64,000 nt of DNA from Virgisporangium aliadipatigenens (GTDB lineage Bacteria > Actinomycetota > Actinomycetes > Mycobacteriales > Micromonosporaceae), in contig NZ_BOPF01000008.1 of assembly GCF_016863615.1 (NCBI RefSeq), positions 124,001-188,000 on the forward strand. The letters run 5' to 3'. Under the pieces are notes generated by a model that did no database searches, was not told the origin of the DNA, and worked only from the letters and a program-made list of their open reading frames with translations. Of this stretch, positions 19,155 to 28,605 are shown in pieces (the stretch's first letter is position 1; each line of letters opens with the position of its first letter). A program made the translations under genes and the position numbers.

Positions 19155-19381
19155 AGTCAGTCTCCGAGTCCGTGAATCTCCGAAATACCTGAGAGTTTGC
19201 CCAGAAGTCTGCCGACGGTACGCTACGCGGCCGCGAAGGCCCAGCAAAGGCCGAAGCACACGATCAGGTTGAGAACAACCTGAAGGACGCCTTAGGTCAC
19301 TCCAAGTAGTGAATCTCCACGCTACGTGAGCGTTAACGGCGTGATTTTGTCAACGTCGTGCGCCATGACTGTGTCTGGCGC

Positions 19382-19411
19382 TTGACGAAGCCGGCACGGT
19401 CGACGGACTAT
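19382..19411 (+). promoter_or_regulatory. Candidate promoter for the small coiled-coil gene
   Basis: TTGACG at 19382-19387 and GACTAT at 19406-19411 are separated by 18 bases, a reasonable housekeeping-type promoter. It would give a leader of about 120 bases before the ATG at 19541. The remaining 19155-19540 gap between two divergent genes shows nothing else clear. Confidence 0.4.
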
Positions 19412-19540
19412 AGGAACGTCGCCAAGTCGCGCCCACTTTCATGTCTGAGCATGTGTCCAGGTGCGGGATTATCTGGACAGGGTTGCGTCACGCTGGGCGC
19501 GCGTTGGCCGCGGGACGGTCGCGCAATACAAGGAGACGAT

Positions 19541-19729
19541 ATGGCGAAGGCCCTCTACGGCCACGTCGGCAGTGCGCCGGACCGGCGTCTGCTCGACGAG
19601 GTCACCAACCTGCGTGCCAAGGTACGGGCGCTGGAGATCGAGGTAGCTCGACTCCGTGCGGAAAACGACCGGTTTGCCGCCGCGGCGGAATCGGAGCTGC
19701 TCCGGCTGCCCGAGCCGGCAATGGCCTGA
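19541..19729 (+). CDS. Small conserved coiled-coil protein
   Basis: A 62-residue protein that starts AKALYGHVG after the initiator and then forms a helix with heptad-like Leu/Val spacing (LLDEVTNLRAKVRALEIEV, then ARLRAEND). The ATG has a strong AAGGAGA seven bases upstream. The N-terminal ALYGHVG followed by a coiled coil recalls small actinobacterial hypothetical proteins; I know no function. It stands alone between the CAP gene and smc, with its own leader. Confidence 0.75.
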   Translation: MAKALYGHVGSAPDRRLLDEVTNLRAKVRALEIEVARLRAENDRFAAAAESELLRLPEPAMA

Positions 19730-19981
19730 CCTTCACTCAGGTCGCGCAGATCAGACCACAGATTTACAACTGAATCAACGTTCCACCGCCGAACAGACAC
19801 AACTCGCGCGCCGTATCGCCCCCGCCGGGCGCACGGCGCGCTTGCTTGTACCGGCCCCGTGACCTGCGGTAGCGGTGTGAAATGGCAGGCCAGCGGGTGT
19901 GGCGGTGCGCTTGATGGACATGTGTTCGGGGTACTCTCCCGGGGATCGTTCCTCGACCCCGAGACCCGACCGCGGAGCGCC

Positions 19982-22900
19982 GTGCATCTCAAGAGCCTCA
20001 CGGTCAAGGGCTTCAAGTCCTTCGCCGCCCCGACGACCCTCCGCCTGGAGCCCGGGATCACCTGCGTGGTGGGACCCAACGGCTCAGGCAAGTCCAACGT
20101 CGTCGACGCCATCTCGTGGGTCCTCGGTGAGCAGGGCGCCAAGGCGTTGCGTGGCGGCAAGATGGAGGACGTCATCTTCGCCGGCACCACCGGGCGGGCG
20201 CCATTGGGCCGGGCCGAGGTCACCCTGACGATCGACAACGGCGACGGGGCCCTCCCGATCGACTACACCGAGGTCTCGATCACCCGCCGGATGTTCCGCT
20301 CCGGCGAGAGCGAGTACGAGATCAACGGCAACTCCTGCCGCCTGCTCGACATCCAGGAACTGCTCTCCGACTCCGGCATCGGCCGCGAGATGCACGTGAT
20401 CGTCGGCCAGGGGCGCCTCGACGGTGTGCTGCACGCCAAGCCGGAGGACCGGCGGGCGTTCATCGAGGAGGCGGCCGGCGTCCTCAAGCACCGCAAGCGC
20501 AAGGAAAAGGCGATCCGCAAGTTGGACGCCATGCAGACCAACCTCAACCGGCTCACCGACCTCACCGCCGAACTGCGGCGCCAGTTGAAGCCGCTGGGCC
20601 GGCAGGCCGACGTCGCCCGCCGCGCCGCCACCATCCAGGCCGACCTGCGCGACGCCCGGCTGCGGCTGCTCGCCGACGACCTGGCCACGCTGCGCACCGC
20701 GCTCGACAAGGAGATCGCCGACGAGACCGCCCTGCGGGCCCGCCGCGAGGAGGTCGAGCAGGAGTACGGGACCATTTCCGAACGGCTCGCCGAGCTCGAA
20801 GCGGTGCACAACGCCGAGGCGCCCGTGCTGGCGAAGGCGCAGGACACCTGGTACCAGCTCTCCGGCCTGCAGGAGCGGCTGCGCTCCACGCACCAGCTCG
20901 CGAGCGAACGCCTCCGGCACCTGTCGGCCGTCGAGGAAGAACGCCCCGGGCGGGATCCCGACCAGCTGGCCGCCGAGGCGGAGGCCGTTCGCGAGCAGGA
21001 GGAAGAGCTGCGCGACGCCCTCGCGGCCGACCAGGCCCGGATGTCCGAGGCAGTGCAGCAGCGCCAGGACCTGGAGCGGCGGCTCGCGGCGGCGGAGCGC
21101 GAGCTGACCGCCGCCCACAAGGCGATCGCCGACCGGCGCGAGGGGCTGGCGAAGCTCGCCGGCCAGGTTGGCTCGGCCCGCACCCGCGCGGCGGCGGCCA
21201 CCGACGAGATCGAACGCTCCGCCGCGGCCCTGGCCGAGGCGGCCGAACGCGCCGAGGCCGCGCAGTTCGAGTACGACGAGGCGGCCGACGGCGCCTCCGA
21301 GGCCGACCGCGACACCGCCGACCTCGACGCGCGGCACCGGGAGGCGGTGGCCGCGCACGAGGCCGCCGTCGCCGCGGCCCGACAGATCGAGTCGGGCGAA
21401 CGCGCCGCCGAGAAGGACGGCGCCCACTGGAAGGCCCGCGAGGAGGCCCTCGCGATGGGCCTGCGCCGTAAGGACGGCGCCGGTGCGCTGCTGGCCCGCG
21501 GCGACCGCATCCCCGGCCTGCTCGGCAGCGTGGCCGCGCTGCTGTCGGTGCGACCGGGGCACGAGGCTGCGCTGGCCGCGGCGCTGGGCGGGCTGGCCGA
21601 CGCGGTGGCCGTCGCGGGCATCGAGGGTGCCGTGGCCGCCGTGGAGCTGCTCAAGCAGGAGGACGGCGGACGCGCCGCGCTGCTCGTGGCCTCCCGGGAC
21701 TCCGGCGTCTTCCACGAGGCGGAACGGCCGGCGCTGCCCGAGGGGGCACACTGGGCGTTCGACCTGATCACGGCGCCGGACGATCTCCGGCCGGCCCTGC
21801 GGCGGGCGCTGCACGACGTCGTCTTCGCCCCAGACCTGGCCACCGCGCGCCAGATCGCGGGCTACGCGCCCAACCTGCGCGCCGTCACGCCCGAGGGCGA
21901 CGTGATCGGCGCCTACGCGGCGGCCGGCGGTTCGGCGAAGCAGGTCAGCTACCTGGAGGTGCAGGCCGCCGTCGAGGAGGCCCGCGGCAAGCGGGTCGAG
22001 GCCGAGGCGCGTGCCGCCGGGCTGCGCGAGGAGCTGGCCGCCGCGCGCGAGGTGACCGCCGAGGCGAAGGAGCGGGTCAACGTGGCCGCCGCCGCCCGCC
22101 GGGAGGCCGAGGGGCAGAAGAACGCCGCCGCGCGCAAGCTGGCCGGGCTGCAGGCCAACCTGAAGTCCGCCCGCGCCGAGTCGGACCGGCTCGCCGCCGC
22201 CCGGGCCCGGGCCGAGCAGTCGCGCGACCAGGCGCTGACGGCGCTGGAGGAGCTCGAGGAGCGGCTGCGCCTGGCCGAGGACGCGCCGATGGACGCGGAC
22301 CCCTCCACCGAGGAACGGGACCGGCTGGCGGCCGCGGTGCCGCAGGCGCGGCAGCACGAGATGGACGTTCGGCTGGCGGTGCGCACCGCCGAGGAGCGCG
22401 TCGGTGCCCTGGCCGGCCGCGCCGACGCGCTGGCCCGGCAGGCCGCGGCCGAACGCGCGGCCCGGGAGCGCGCGGCCGCCCGACGGGCCGCCCGGGCGCG
22501 TGGCGCCGCGGTGGCGCGGGCCGTCGTCGCGGGCGCCGAGCGGACCCTGGAGGCGATCGCCGAGTCGTTGGAGATCTCCGCGGAGGAACGCGATCAGCTG
22601 GCGGCCGCCCGTTCGGAGCGGGAGGCGGAGCTGACCGTCGTGCGCGGCCGGGCGAAGGGGCTCGCCGCCGAGTTGGAACGCCTCACCAGCGCGGTGCACC
22701 GCGACGAGGTGGCCCGCGCCGAGCAGCGCCTGCGGATCGAGCAGCTGGAGGCCAGGGCGGCCGAGGAGCACGGGCTCGACCCGGACCACCTGATCTCCGA
22801 ATACGGGCCGGCGCAGCTCGTGCCGCCGACCGCTGCCGAGGTGGCGGCCGCCGAGGCCGAGGGCAAGGAGCCGCCGGCGCCGACCGCGTTCCACCGGCCG

Positions 22901-23554
22901 ACACAGGAGAAGCGCGCGGCGAAGGGCGAACGCGACCTGCAGCTGCTGGGCAAGGTCAACCCGCTGGCGCTGGAGGAGTTCGCGGCGATGGAGGAGCGGT
23001 TCAAGTTCCTCTCCGACCAGCTCGAGGACCTGAAGAAGACCCGGCGGGACCTGCTGACCGTGGTCAAGGACGTGGACGACCGGATCCTGGAGGTCTTCAC
23101 GGCGGCCTACCACGACACGGCCCGCGAGTTCGAACAGGTCTTCAGCGTGCTCTTCCCCGGTGGCGAGGGCCGGCTGGTGCTGACCGACCCGGAGGACATG
23201 CTCACCACCGGCATCGAGGTCGAGGCGCGGCCGCCCGGCAAGAAGATCAAGCGGCTGTCGCTGCTCTCCGGCGGCGAACGCTCGCTGACGGCCGTGGCGA
23301 TGCTGTGCGCGATCTTCCGGGCCCGGCCCAGCCCGTTCTACATCATGGACGAGGTGGAGGCGGCGCTCGACGACGTCAACCTCGGCCGGCTGATCACCCT
23401 CTTCGAGCAGCTGCGCGAGAAGTCGCAGCTGATCATCATCACGCACCAGAAGCGCACGATGGAGGTCGCCGACGCGCTGTACGGCGTCACGATGCGCGGC
23501 GGCGTGACCGAGGTCATCAGCCAGAAACTCAGCCGGGACGACGAAGCCGCTTGA
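19982..23554 (+). CDS. smc: Chromosome segregation ATPase SMC
   Basis: SMC forms the condensin-like ring with ScpA/ScpB that organises and segregates the chromosome. The 1190-residue protein has Walker A GPNGSGKS at residues 31-38, QGRLD in the N-terminal head, a long coiled coil, a hinge around residues 505-660 (GLLGSVAALLSVRPGHE), a second coil, the signature LLSGGERSLTA and Walker B FYIMDEVEAALDD near the C-terminus. GTG with GGAG close upstream was chosen, since homologues begin at HLKSLTVKGFKSF; an in-frame extension upstream is not supported. Confidence 0.97.
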   Translation: MHLKSLTVKGFKSFAAPTTLRLEPGITCVVGPNGSGKSNVVDAISWVLGEQGAKALRGGKMEDVIFAGTTGRAPLGRAEVTLTIDNGDGALPIDYTEVSITRRMFRSGESEYEINGNSCRLLDIQELLSDSGIGREMHVIVGQGRLDGVLHAKPEDRRAFIEEAAGVLKHRKRKEKAIRKLDAMQTNLNRLTDLTAELRRQLKPLGRQADVARRAATIQADLRDARLRLLADDLATLRTALDKEIADETALRARREEVEQEYGTISERLAELEAVHNAEAPVLAKAQDTWYQLSGLQERLRSTHQLASERLRHLSAVEEERPGRDPDQLAAEAEAVREQEEELRDALAADQARMSEAVQQRQDLERRLAAAERELTAAHKAIADRREGLAKLAGQVGSARTRAAAATDEIERSAAALAEAAERAEAAQFEYDEAADGASEADRDTADLDARHREAVAAHEAAVAAARQIESGERAAEKDGAHWKAREEALAMGLRRKDGAGALLARGDRIPGLLGSVAALLSVRPGHEAALAAALGGLADAVAVAGIEGAVAAVELLKQEDGGRAALLVASRDSGVFHEAERPALPEGAHWAFDLITAPDDLRPALRRALHDVVFAPDLATARQIAGYAPNLRAVTPEGDVIGAYAAAGGSAKQVSYLEVQAAVEEARGKRVEAEARAAGLREELAAAREVTAEAKERVNVAAAARREAEGQKNAAARKLAGLQANLKSARAESDRLAAARARAEQSRDQALTALEELEERLRLAEDAPMDADPSTEERDRLAAAVPQARQHEMDVRLAVRTAEERVGALAGRADALARQAAAERAARERAAARRAARARGAAVARAVVAGAERTLEAIAESLEISAEERDQLAAARSEREAELTVVRGRAKGLAAELERLTSAVHRDEVARAEQRLRIEQLEARAAEEHGLDPDHLISEYGPAQLVPPTAAEVAAAEAEGKEPPAPTAFHRPTQEKRAAKGERDLQLLGKVNPLALEEFAAMEERFKFLSDQLEDLKKTRRDLLTVVKDVDDRILEVFTAAYHDTAREFEQVFSVLFPGGEGRLVLTDPEDMLTTGIEVEARPPGKKIKRLSLLSGGERSLTAVAMLCAIFRARPSPFYIMDEVEAALDDVNLGRLITLFEQLREKSQLIIITHQKRTMEVADALYGVTMRGGVTEVISQKLSRDDEAA

Positions 23555-23621
23555 TTGACCCGCTTTCCTGCCGAATTGATGACGTTAGGTCAGCTCGGTA
23601 GCGAATGCGAGGCAAAATCCG

Positions 23622-25238
23622 ATGTCGGTCCTGCGCGGTTGGCGGATCACCACCCGGATCATGGCGATGGCCGCGGTCGGCCTGCTCGTCTCCGGCGTCC
23701 TGTTGGGGACCGCCGTCCTGGGCTTGGTCAACCAGCGGGAGGCCACGGCGCAGGCGTCGTTCGCGGTGAAGCTGTCGCGGCTGGCGATGGAGGCGAAGTT
23801 CCGCACGGCCGACGTGGCGGGTTGGCAGACCGGCTACGCGTTCGACTTCGTGCGCGGTGTGCCGGACGCCCTGTCGGAGTCGAACGGGCAGCGCAAGGAG
23901 TTCCTCGCCTCGGCCGAGGCGATGCGCAGCACGTTCCAGGCGCTGGCCCGCGAGCACCTCACCAATGACGAGCGCCGTGCGCTGGACGCGGCGAGCGCGG
24001 CGTTCGAGGCGTTCATGCGGGTCGACGGGCGGATCTTCGAGGGGTACCGCGCCGGCACGCCGCAGTCGATCGCCGAGGCCAACGACCTGGCCTCCGGCGA
24101 GTCGCTGACGCAGTTCGGGCTGACGGCGGACGCCACGGACGTGCTCGCGTCGCTGGTCGGCGACCGCGGCGAGGCGGCCTCGGCCGACGCCCAGGACAAC
24201 GCGGTCGACGGCGAACGCACGGCCTGGCTCATCGGCATCGTCGGCCTGCTCCTGGCGGTGCTCAGCGCCGTGGTGATCGTGCGCAGCGTCGCCGCCCCGC
24301 TGAACGCCCTCAAGATGCGCCTCATCGACATCGCCGACGGGGACGGGGACCTGACGGCCCGCCTCAGCGAGGAGGGGCGCGACGAGCTGAGCGAGGTCGC
24401 GGCGGCGTTCAACCGGTTCGCGGAACGGCTGGCCGGCGCGATGCGCTCCGTCGACGAGCGTTCGCACGTCCTCGCCGCGAAGTCCGCGCAGCTGATCGAG
24501 GTGTCGACCACGCTCGCGGGCTCGGCGCGGGACTCGGCGGATGCCGCGGGCACGGCCGGAACGGCCGCGGAGGAGGTGTCGCGCAGCGTGCAGGCGATGG
24601 CGACCGGCACCGAGCAGATGGGCGGCTCGATCCGCGAGATCGCGCAGAGCGCCACCGAGGCCGTGCAGGTGACGACCGAGGCGGTCGAGTTGGCGGCGCA
24701 GGTCGGCGGAACGGTCGACCGGCTCGCCGACGCCAGCCGGCAGATCAGCGAGTTCGCCAAGGTGATCAGCGGCATCGCCGAGCAGACGAACCTGCTGGCG
24801 CTCAACGCCACGATCGAGGCGGCCCGGGCCGGTGAGGCCGGGAAGGGGTTCGCCGTCGTGGCGAGCGAGGTGAAGGATCTCGCCGGCGGGACGGCGCGGG
24901 CGACGGAGGACATCTCGGCCCGGATCGCGGCCATCCAGCAGGGCACCTCGGAGGCGGTCGGCGCGATCGAACGGATCACCGGCGTGATCACCCGGGTCAA
25001 CGACCTGCAGGCGGTGATCGCCTCGGCGGTCGACGAGCAGACGGCCACGACGGCGGAGATCGCGCGCAGCATCACCGAGGCGGCGCAGGTCAGCGGCTCC
25101 ATCGCGGACGACGTGTCGGCGGTCGCCGGCACCGCGCAGACGACGACGGGGCAGATCGAGGGCGTGAGCGCGGCGGCCGACGAACTGGCCCAGGTCTCCA
25201 CGGACCTGCGGGCGGTCGTAAGCCGGTTCAGGTACTGA
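23622..25238 (+). CDS. Methyl-accepting chemotaxis protein
   Basis: A 538-residue chemoreceptor. It has one membrane segment near residues 14-36, a helical periplasmic-side sensor (about 37-200), a second membrane segment (about 205-228), a HAMP domain (229-285) and a long helical signalling domain whose hairpin tip reads [20 protein letters not shown] followed by [15 protein letters not shown]. This binds CheA/CheW and responds to an unknown ligand. No other chemotaxis gene is nearby, so it works with a system encoded elsewhere. Its presence suggests a motile organism or motile spores. Confidence 0.93.
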   Translation: MSVLRGWRITTRIMAMAAVGLLVSGVLLGTAVLGLVNQREATAQASFAVKLSRLAMEAKFRTADVAGWQTGYAFDFVRGVPDALSESNGQRKEFLASAEAMRSTFQALAREHLTNDERRALDAASAAFEAFMRVDGRIFEGYRAGTPQSIAEANDLASGESLTQFGLTADATDVLASLVGDRGEAASADAQDNAVDGERTAWLIGIVGLLLAVLSAVVIVRSVAAPLNALKMRLIDIADGDGDLTARLSEEGRDELSEVAAAFNRFAERLAGAMRSVDERSHVLAAKSAQLIEVSTTLAGSARDSADAAGTAGTAAEEVSRSVQAMATGTEQMGGSIREIAQSATEAVQVTTEAVELAAQVGGTVDRLADASRQISEFAKVISGIAEQTNLLALNATIEAARAGEAGKGFAVVASEVKDLAGGTARATEDISARIAAIQQGTSEAVGAIERITGVITRVNDLQAVIASAVDEQTATTAEIARSITEAAQVSGSIADDVSAVAGTAQTTTGQIEGVSAAADELAQVSTDLRAVVSRFRY

Positions 25239-25240
25239 AC

Positions 25241-25476
25241 GCCCGCTCAGCGTCCGGGCCGCGCCTGTGGCGCCGCCTTCCCTCGTCGCTCCGGTCGCTG
25301 CGCTCCCTGCGCTCCTCAGTCCAGGCGGCACCGCGCGACCCTCCCGCTCGCTCAACTGTTGCCCGCTCAGCGTCCGGGCCGCGCCTGTGGCGCCGCCTTC
25401 CCTCGTCGCTCCGGTCGCTGCGCTCCCTGCGCTCCTCAGTCCAGGCGGCACCGCGCGACCCTCCCGCTCGCTCAAC
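25241..25476. repeat. Two identical 116-bp direct repeats, 120-bp period
   Basis: The block 25241-25356 is repeated exactly at 25361-25476, with four bases between. Each unit begins GCCCGCTCAGCG and ends CTCGCTCAAC. Both strands are largely free of stop codons, giving spurious peptide repeats. The unit sits just after the chemoreceptor stop codon and just before the promoter of the HAD-like gene. GAGCGAGCGGGAG-type units are, to my knowledge, dispersed in Micromonosporaceae intergenic DNA; function unknown. Confidence 0.9.
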
Positions 25477-25493
25477 GGCTAGGGTCGAAAACC

Positions 25494-26129
25494 GTGAGTC
25501 GCCCCCGCCCGCGCCCCTCGGCCCTGCTGGTCTCGTTCGGCGCACTGCGTCGCTACGACCCCGACGTCACCGCCGCCGCGGAGGAACGGCACGGGCTGCC
25601 GCCCGGCACCGTGCGGGCGATCGCGCTGGAGTGGCCGCGGCTGCAGGCGTTGATCACCGGCCGGGTGACCCGGGCGGAGTGGCTGACCGGGGTGGCCGAG
25701 GCGCTGGCCGACCGCGTCGGTGGGCTCAACGACGCGCGTTCGCTGGTGGTGGAGTGGGACTCCTACCGGGGGGCCGTCGACCACACGCTGCTGTCGTTCG
25801 TGCGGGAGACCCGGCAGTCCGGGGTGCCCGTGGCGCTGGTCGCCAACGCGGCCGACGACCTGGAACTCGACCTGACCCAGTTCGGGCTGACGGAGGACTT
25901 CGACGCGGTGGTCAACTCGGCGGTGCTGGGCGCGTACAGCCCGTCGAAGGAGTTCCTGCACGCCGCGTGTGCCGCGGTGGCGACGCCGCCGGACCGGTGT
26001 CTGCTGCTCGACGAGGAGGACCGGCACGTGCGCGGTGCGCGGGTGGCCGGCCTGTCGGCGTTCCGGTACAGCGGGCCGGACGACTTCGGCTACCTGCGGG
26101 CGGCGCTGGCCCCGGCTCCGGCGTCCTGA
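25494..26129 (+). CDS. HAD-superfamily-like protein lacking the catalytic Asp
   Basis: The 211-residue protein follows the HAD phosphatase layout: motif II region VALVANAADD, motif III Lys in YSPSKEF, and motif IV CLLLDEEDRHVRGARVAG. In motif I, however, the expected DFxG/DxD is LLVSFGALRRYD, with Ser where the nucleophilic Asp should be, so phosphatase activity is doubtful. TAGGGT at 25480-25485 lies eight bases before the GTG, suggesting a leaderless transcript. It may be a pseudoenzyme or bind a phosphate ligand. Confidence 0.75.
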   Translation: MSRPRPRPSALLVSFGALRRYDPDVTAAAEERHGLPPGTVRAIALEWPRLQALITGRVTRAEWLTGVAEALADRVGGLNDARSLVVEWDSYRGAVDHTLLSFVRETRQSGVPVALVANAADDLELDLTQFGLTEDFDAVVNSAVLGAYSPSKEFLHAACAAVATPPDRCLLLDEEDRHVRGARVAGLSAFRYSGPDDFGYLRAALAPAPAS

Positions 26130-26662
26130 GGCTCCGCCTTTCCGGGGAAGATCGTCTGCCACAGCGGCCCGAAGACCAGCCAGAACACCAGGACCACACC
26201 GAGCCGGCCCATCCAGGCGAGCAGCATGACGCCCCGGTCGGCGCCGACGTACAGGTACATCACGCCGAGGATGGCGCACGAGATCGCCACGGCGAGCACG
26301 GCCAGCCCGAACGAGCGCCACTCGTAGCGCACCCGCGCCCACCCGCCCTTCGGCGGCTTCCACGGCGGCGGCCCGCCGGCGAACCGGTGCGCGAAACGCT
26401 CGTCGGCCCAGCGCAGCATGCTGTGCCCGAACGCCACGGAGAAGCCGAGGTACGCCGCGGCCAGCCCGTGCCCGGTCGCCGGTTCGGCTCCGCCGCGCAG
26501 GTCGACGGCGGTGGCCGCGAGCAGCACGACGTCGATCAGCGGAACGGACACCAGCAGCACCAGGCTGGTGCGCCGCATCTTGATCAGGTACCGGAAGACG
26601 AGCCCCAACCCGAGCACCACCCAGAAGGCGATCTCGGCCCCGACGATGAAGGCGAGCATCAT
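26090..26662 (-). CDS. Uncharacterised integral membrane protein
   Basis: A 190-residue protein with about five hydrophobic segments: residues 4-23, 31-52, 65-85, 115-138 and 148-170, and a Pro/Trp/Lys-rich loop (GGPPPWKPPKGG) before the fourth. No family motif was recognised. Two consecutive ATG codons and an upstream GTG at 26671 are possible starts; GGAA stands close before them. The 3' end overlaps the converging HAD-like gene by 40 bases. It is divergent from the histidine kinase gene. Confidence 0.7.
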   Translation of the reverse strand: MMLAFIVGAEIAFWVVLGLGLVFRYLIKMRRTSLVLLVSVPLIDVVLLAATAVDLRGGAEPATGHGLAAAYLGFSVAFGHSMLRWADERFAHRFAGGPPPWKPPKGGWARVRYEWRSFGLAVLAVAISCAILGVMYLYVGADRGVMLLAWMGRLGVVLVFWLVFGPLWQTIFPGKAEPQDAGAGASAARR

Positions 26663-26794
26663 GCGTTCCACGCTGCCGGCCCCGAGCCGCGGTTTCCTCG
26701 GCGCCCGGCAGGAGATCGGGCGTACATCCTTCGACGGATCCGGGCGGCTCCGCAGGCGGATCCGGGGTCCGGCGCGGCATGCTGAGATGACGGG

Positions 26795-27973
26795 GTGACC
26801 TGGACAGGGGCGGAGCCGGCCGAGTGGCGGCACCCGACCGGCCGCCGTCGCGACCTGCTGCTGGCGCTGGGCTATCTGGTCGGCGGGCTGGTGGCGCTGC
26901 GGCTGCACATGTTCAACGACGACCGGGGCGGTGCGCTGGCGCACGTCGTTCCGCTGGCGGTGGGCTGCGCCGGGCTGCTGCTGCGCCGCATCGCGCCGAT
27001 CCCGGCGATCGCCGTGGGCCTGGGCGTGCTGGTCGCGGATCTGAATCTGGGCCCGTCGCTCGGCACGATCCTGGTCTTCACCCAGCTGCTCTACGACGCC
27101 GCGCTCTACGGCCGGCCGTGGCTGCTCACCTGGATCCTGCGGGTCACCATCTTCGCCACCGCGGCCGGGCTGGTCGCGGCCGTGGTGGTGTGGCGTTCGA
27201 CCTGGGGCGTCTCGGTCGTCCTCCAGCTCGCCCTGATCCTCGTGGGCCCGCCGGTCACGGCCGTTCCGGTCCGCCGCTACCGTTCCCGGGCCCATCTGGA
27301 ACGGGAACGCGCGGAGCAGGTGGCGCTTCTCGCGGAGCTGGACCGCCGGCACGCGGTCGCCGCGGAGCGCACCCGCATGGCCCGCGAACTGCACGACGTG
27401 ATCGCCAACCACCTGAGCGCGATCGCCCTGCACGCGACGGCGGCCCAGTCGCTGGACCTGGACCGGGCGAAGCTCACCGAGCTGCTCGGCGTCATGCGGG
27501 AGAACAGCGTCCAGGGCCTGCGCGAGATGCGGCAGCTGGTGGAGTTCCTGCGGGACCCGGACGGCACGCCCGGCGAGGCGGCGCAGCGCCCGCGCCTGTC
27601 CGACGTGGCGGCGCTGGTGCGCACGGCGCCGGGGGTGCGCGCGCGGCTGGTCGAGACGGGGGAGCTGCCCGAGCTGCCGGTGGCCGTTGACCTGGCCGCC
27701 TACCGCATCGTGCAGGAGTCCCTGACGAACGCCGCCCGCCACGCCCCGGGCGGCACGGTCGCGGTGACGCTGGACCCGTCGCCGGAACGCCTGGTGGTGA
27801 CGGTCGACTCGACCGCCGCGGCGGCCCCGGTCAACGGCGCGGGCGGCGGGGGGATGGGGCTGGTGGGCATGCGGGAGCGGGCGACGTTGCTCGGCGGGGA
27901 GTTCGCGGCCGGGCCGCACGGGGACGGTTGGCGGGTGCGCGCCGTGCTACCGACCGGGAAGGGGGTCACGTGA
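26795..27973 (+). CDS. NarL-type sensor histidine kinase
   Basis: A 392-residue membrane kinase of the HisKA_3 class. About five hydrophobic segments occupy residues 20-155, without a large extracellular sensor. They are followed by a coiled linker, the phospho-acceptor motif ARELHDVIANHLSAI (the His in ELHD), and a C-terminal HATPase with QESLTNAARHA and GGMGLVGMRERA. It would phosphorylate the response regulator encoded next, with which it overlaps by GTGA. The stimulus is unknown; the sensor is probably the membrane domain. Confidence 0.93.
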   Translation: MTWTGAEPAEWRHPTGRRRDLLLALGYLVGGLVALRLHMFNDDRGGALAHVVPLAVGCAGLLLRRIAPIPAIAVGLGVLVADLNLGPSLGTILVFTQLLYDAALYGRPWLLTWILRVTIFATAAGLVAAVVVWRSTWGVSVVLQLALILVGPPVTAVPVRRYRSRAHLERERAEQVALLAELDRRHAVAAERTRMARELHDVIANHLSAIALHATAAQSLDLDRAKLTELLGVMRENSVQGLREMRQLVEFLRDPDGTPGEAAQRPRLSDVAALVRTAPGVRARLVETGELPELPVAVDLAAYRIVQESLTNAARHAPGGTVAVTLDPSPERLVVTVDSTAAAAPVNGAGGGGMGLVGMRERATLLGGEFAAGPHGDGWRVRAVLPTGKGVT

Positions 27974-28605
27974 CGCTGACGGTGCTGGTGGCCGACGACC
28001 AGGAGGCGGTGCGGGCCGGCCTCGTGCTGATCCTCGACGCCGTCGCGGACCTGACCGTGGTCGGCCAGGCCGCCGACGGGGACCGCGCCGTCGCGCTCGC
28101 CCACGAGCTGCGGCCGGACGTGGTGCTCATGGACGTGCGGATGCCCGGGCGGGACGGCATCTCCGCCACGGCCGAGATTGTCGCGTCGGGGGTGTCGTCG
28201 GTGCTGGTGCTGACGACGTTCGACCAGGACGAGGTGGTCTTCGGTGCGTTGCGCGCCGGCGCCGCCGGCTTCCTGCTCAAGGACGTGGACGCGCCGGGGC
28301 TGGTCGAGGCCGTGCGGACCGTCGGCCGGGGCGACGGGTTCATCGCCCCGGCGGTGACCCGCCGACTGATCTCCGCGTTCGCCCAGGCGGTCCCGCCCGT
28401 CGAGCCGGGTGCCCTGGCCAGCCTGACCTCGAGGGAACGGGATGTGCTCGGCGCACTCGGTCGCGGACAGTCGAACGCGGAGATCGCCGCCGCGCTCGGG
28501 ATGGCCGAGTCGACCGTGAAGACGCACGTCAGTCGCGTGCTCGGCAAGCTCGGTGTGCGCACCCGGGTGCAGGCGGCGATCGCCGCGCGCGAGGCGTCGC
28601 TATGA
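27970..28605 (+). CDS. NarL/FixJ-family response regulator
   Basis: The 211-residue protein has a receiver domain (residues 1-120; acidic pocket VADDQ, phospho-acceptor Asp in VVLMDVRMPG, Lys in LLKDV) and a LuxR-type helix-turn-helix (about 145-210; LTSRERDVLGAL, NAEIAAALGMAESTVKTHV). It partners the kinase just upstream. The GTG start overlaps the kinase stop. Targets are unknown; the converging phosphatase gene ends six bases inside it. Confidence 0.94.
   Translation: MTLTVLVADDQEAVRAGLVLILDAVADLTVVGQAADGDRAVALAHELRPDVVLMDVRMPGRDGISATAEIVASGVSSVLVLTTFDQDEVVFGALRAGAAGFLLKDVDAPGLVEAVRTVGRGDGFIAPAVTRRLISAFAQAVPPVEPGALASLTSRERDVLGALGRGQSNAEIAAALGMAESTVKTHVSRVLGKLGVRTRVQAAIAAREASL

Noticed and set aside
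19859-19981. N-terminal extension of smc by 41 codons
   Set aside because: Homologues begin at the GTG at 19982, and the extension has no resemblance to SMC.
25241-25545. Repeat-encoded peptide in the 116-bp duplication (EREGRAVPPG units)
   Set aside because: Open frames exist on both strands and no start or RBS fits; it is a property of the GC-rich repeat.
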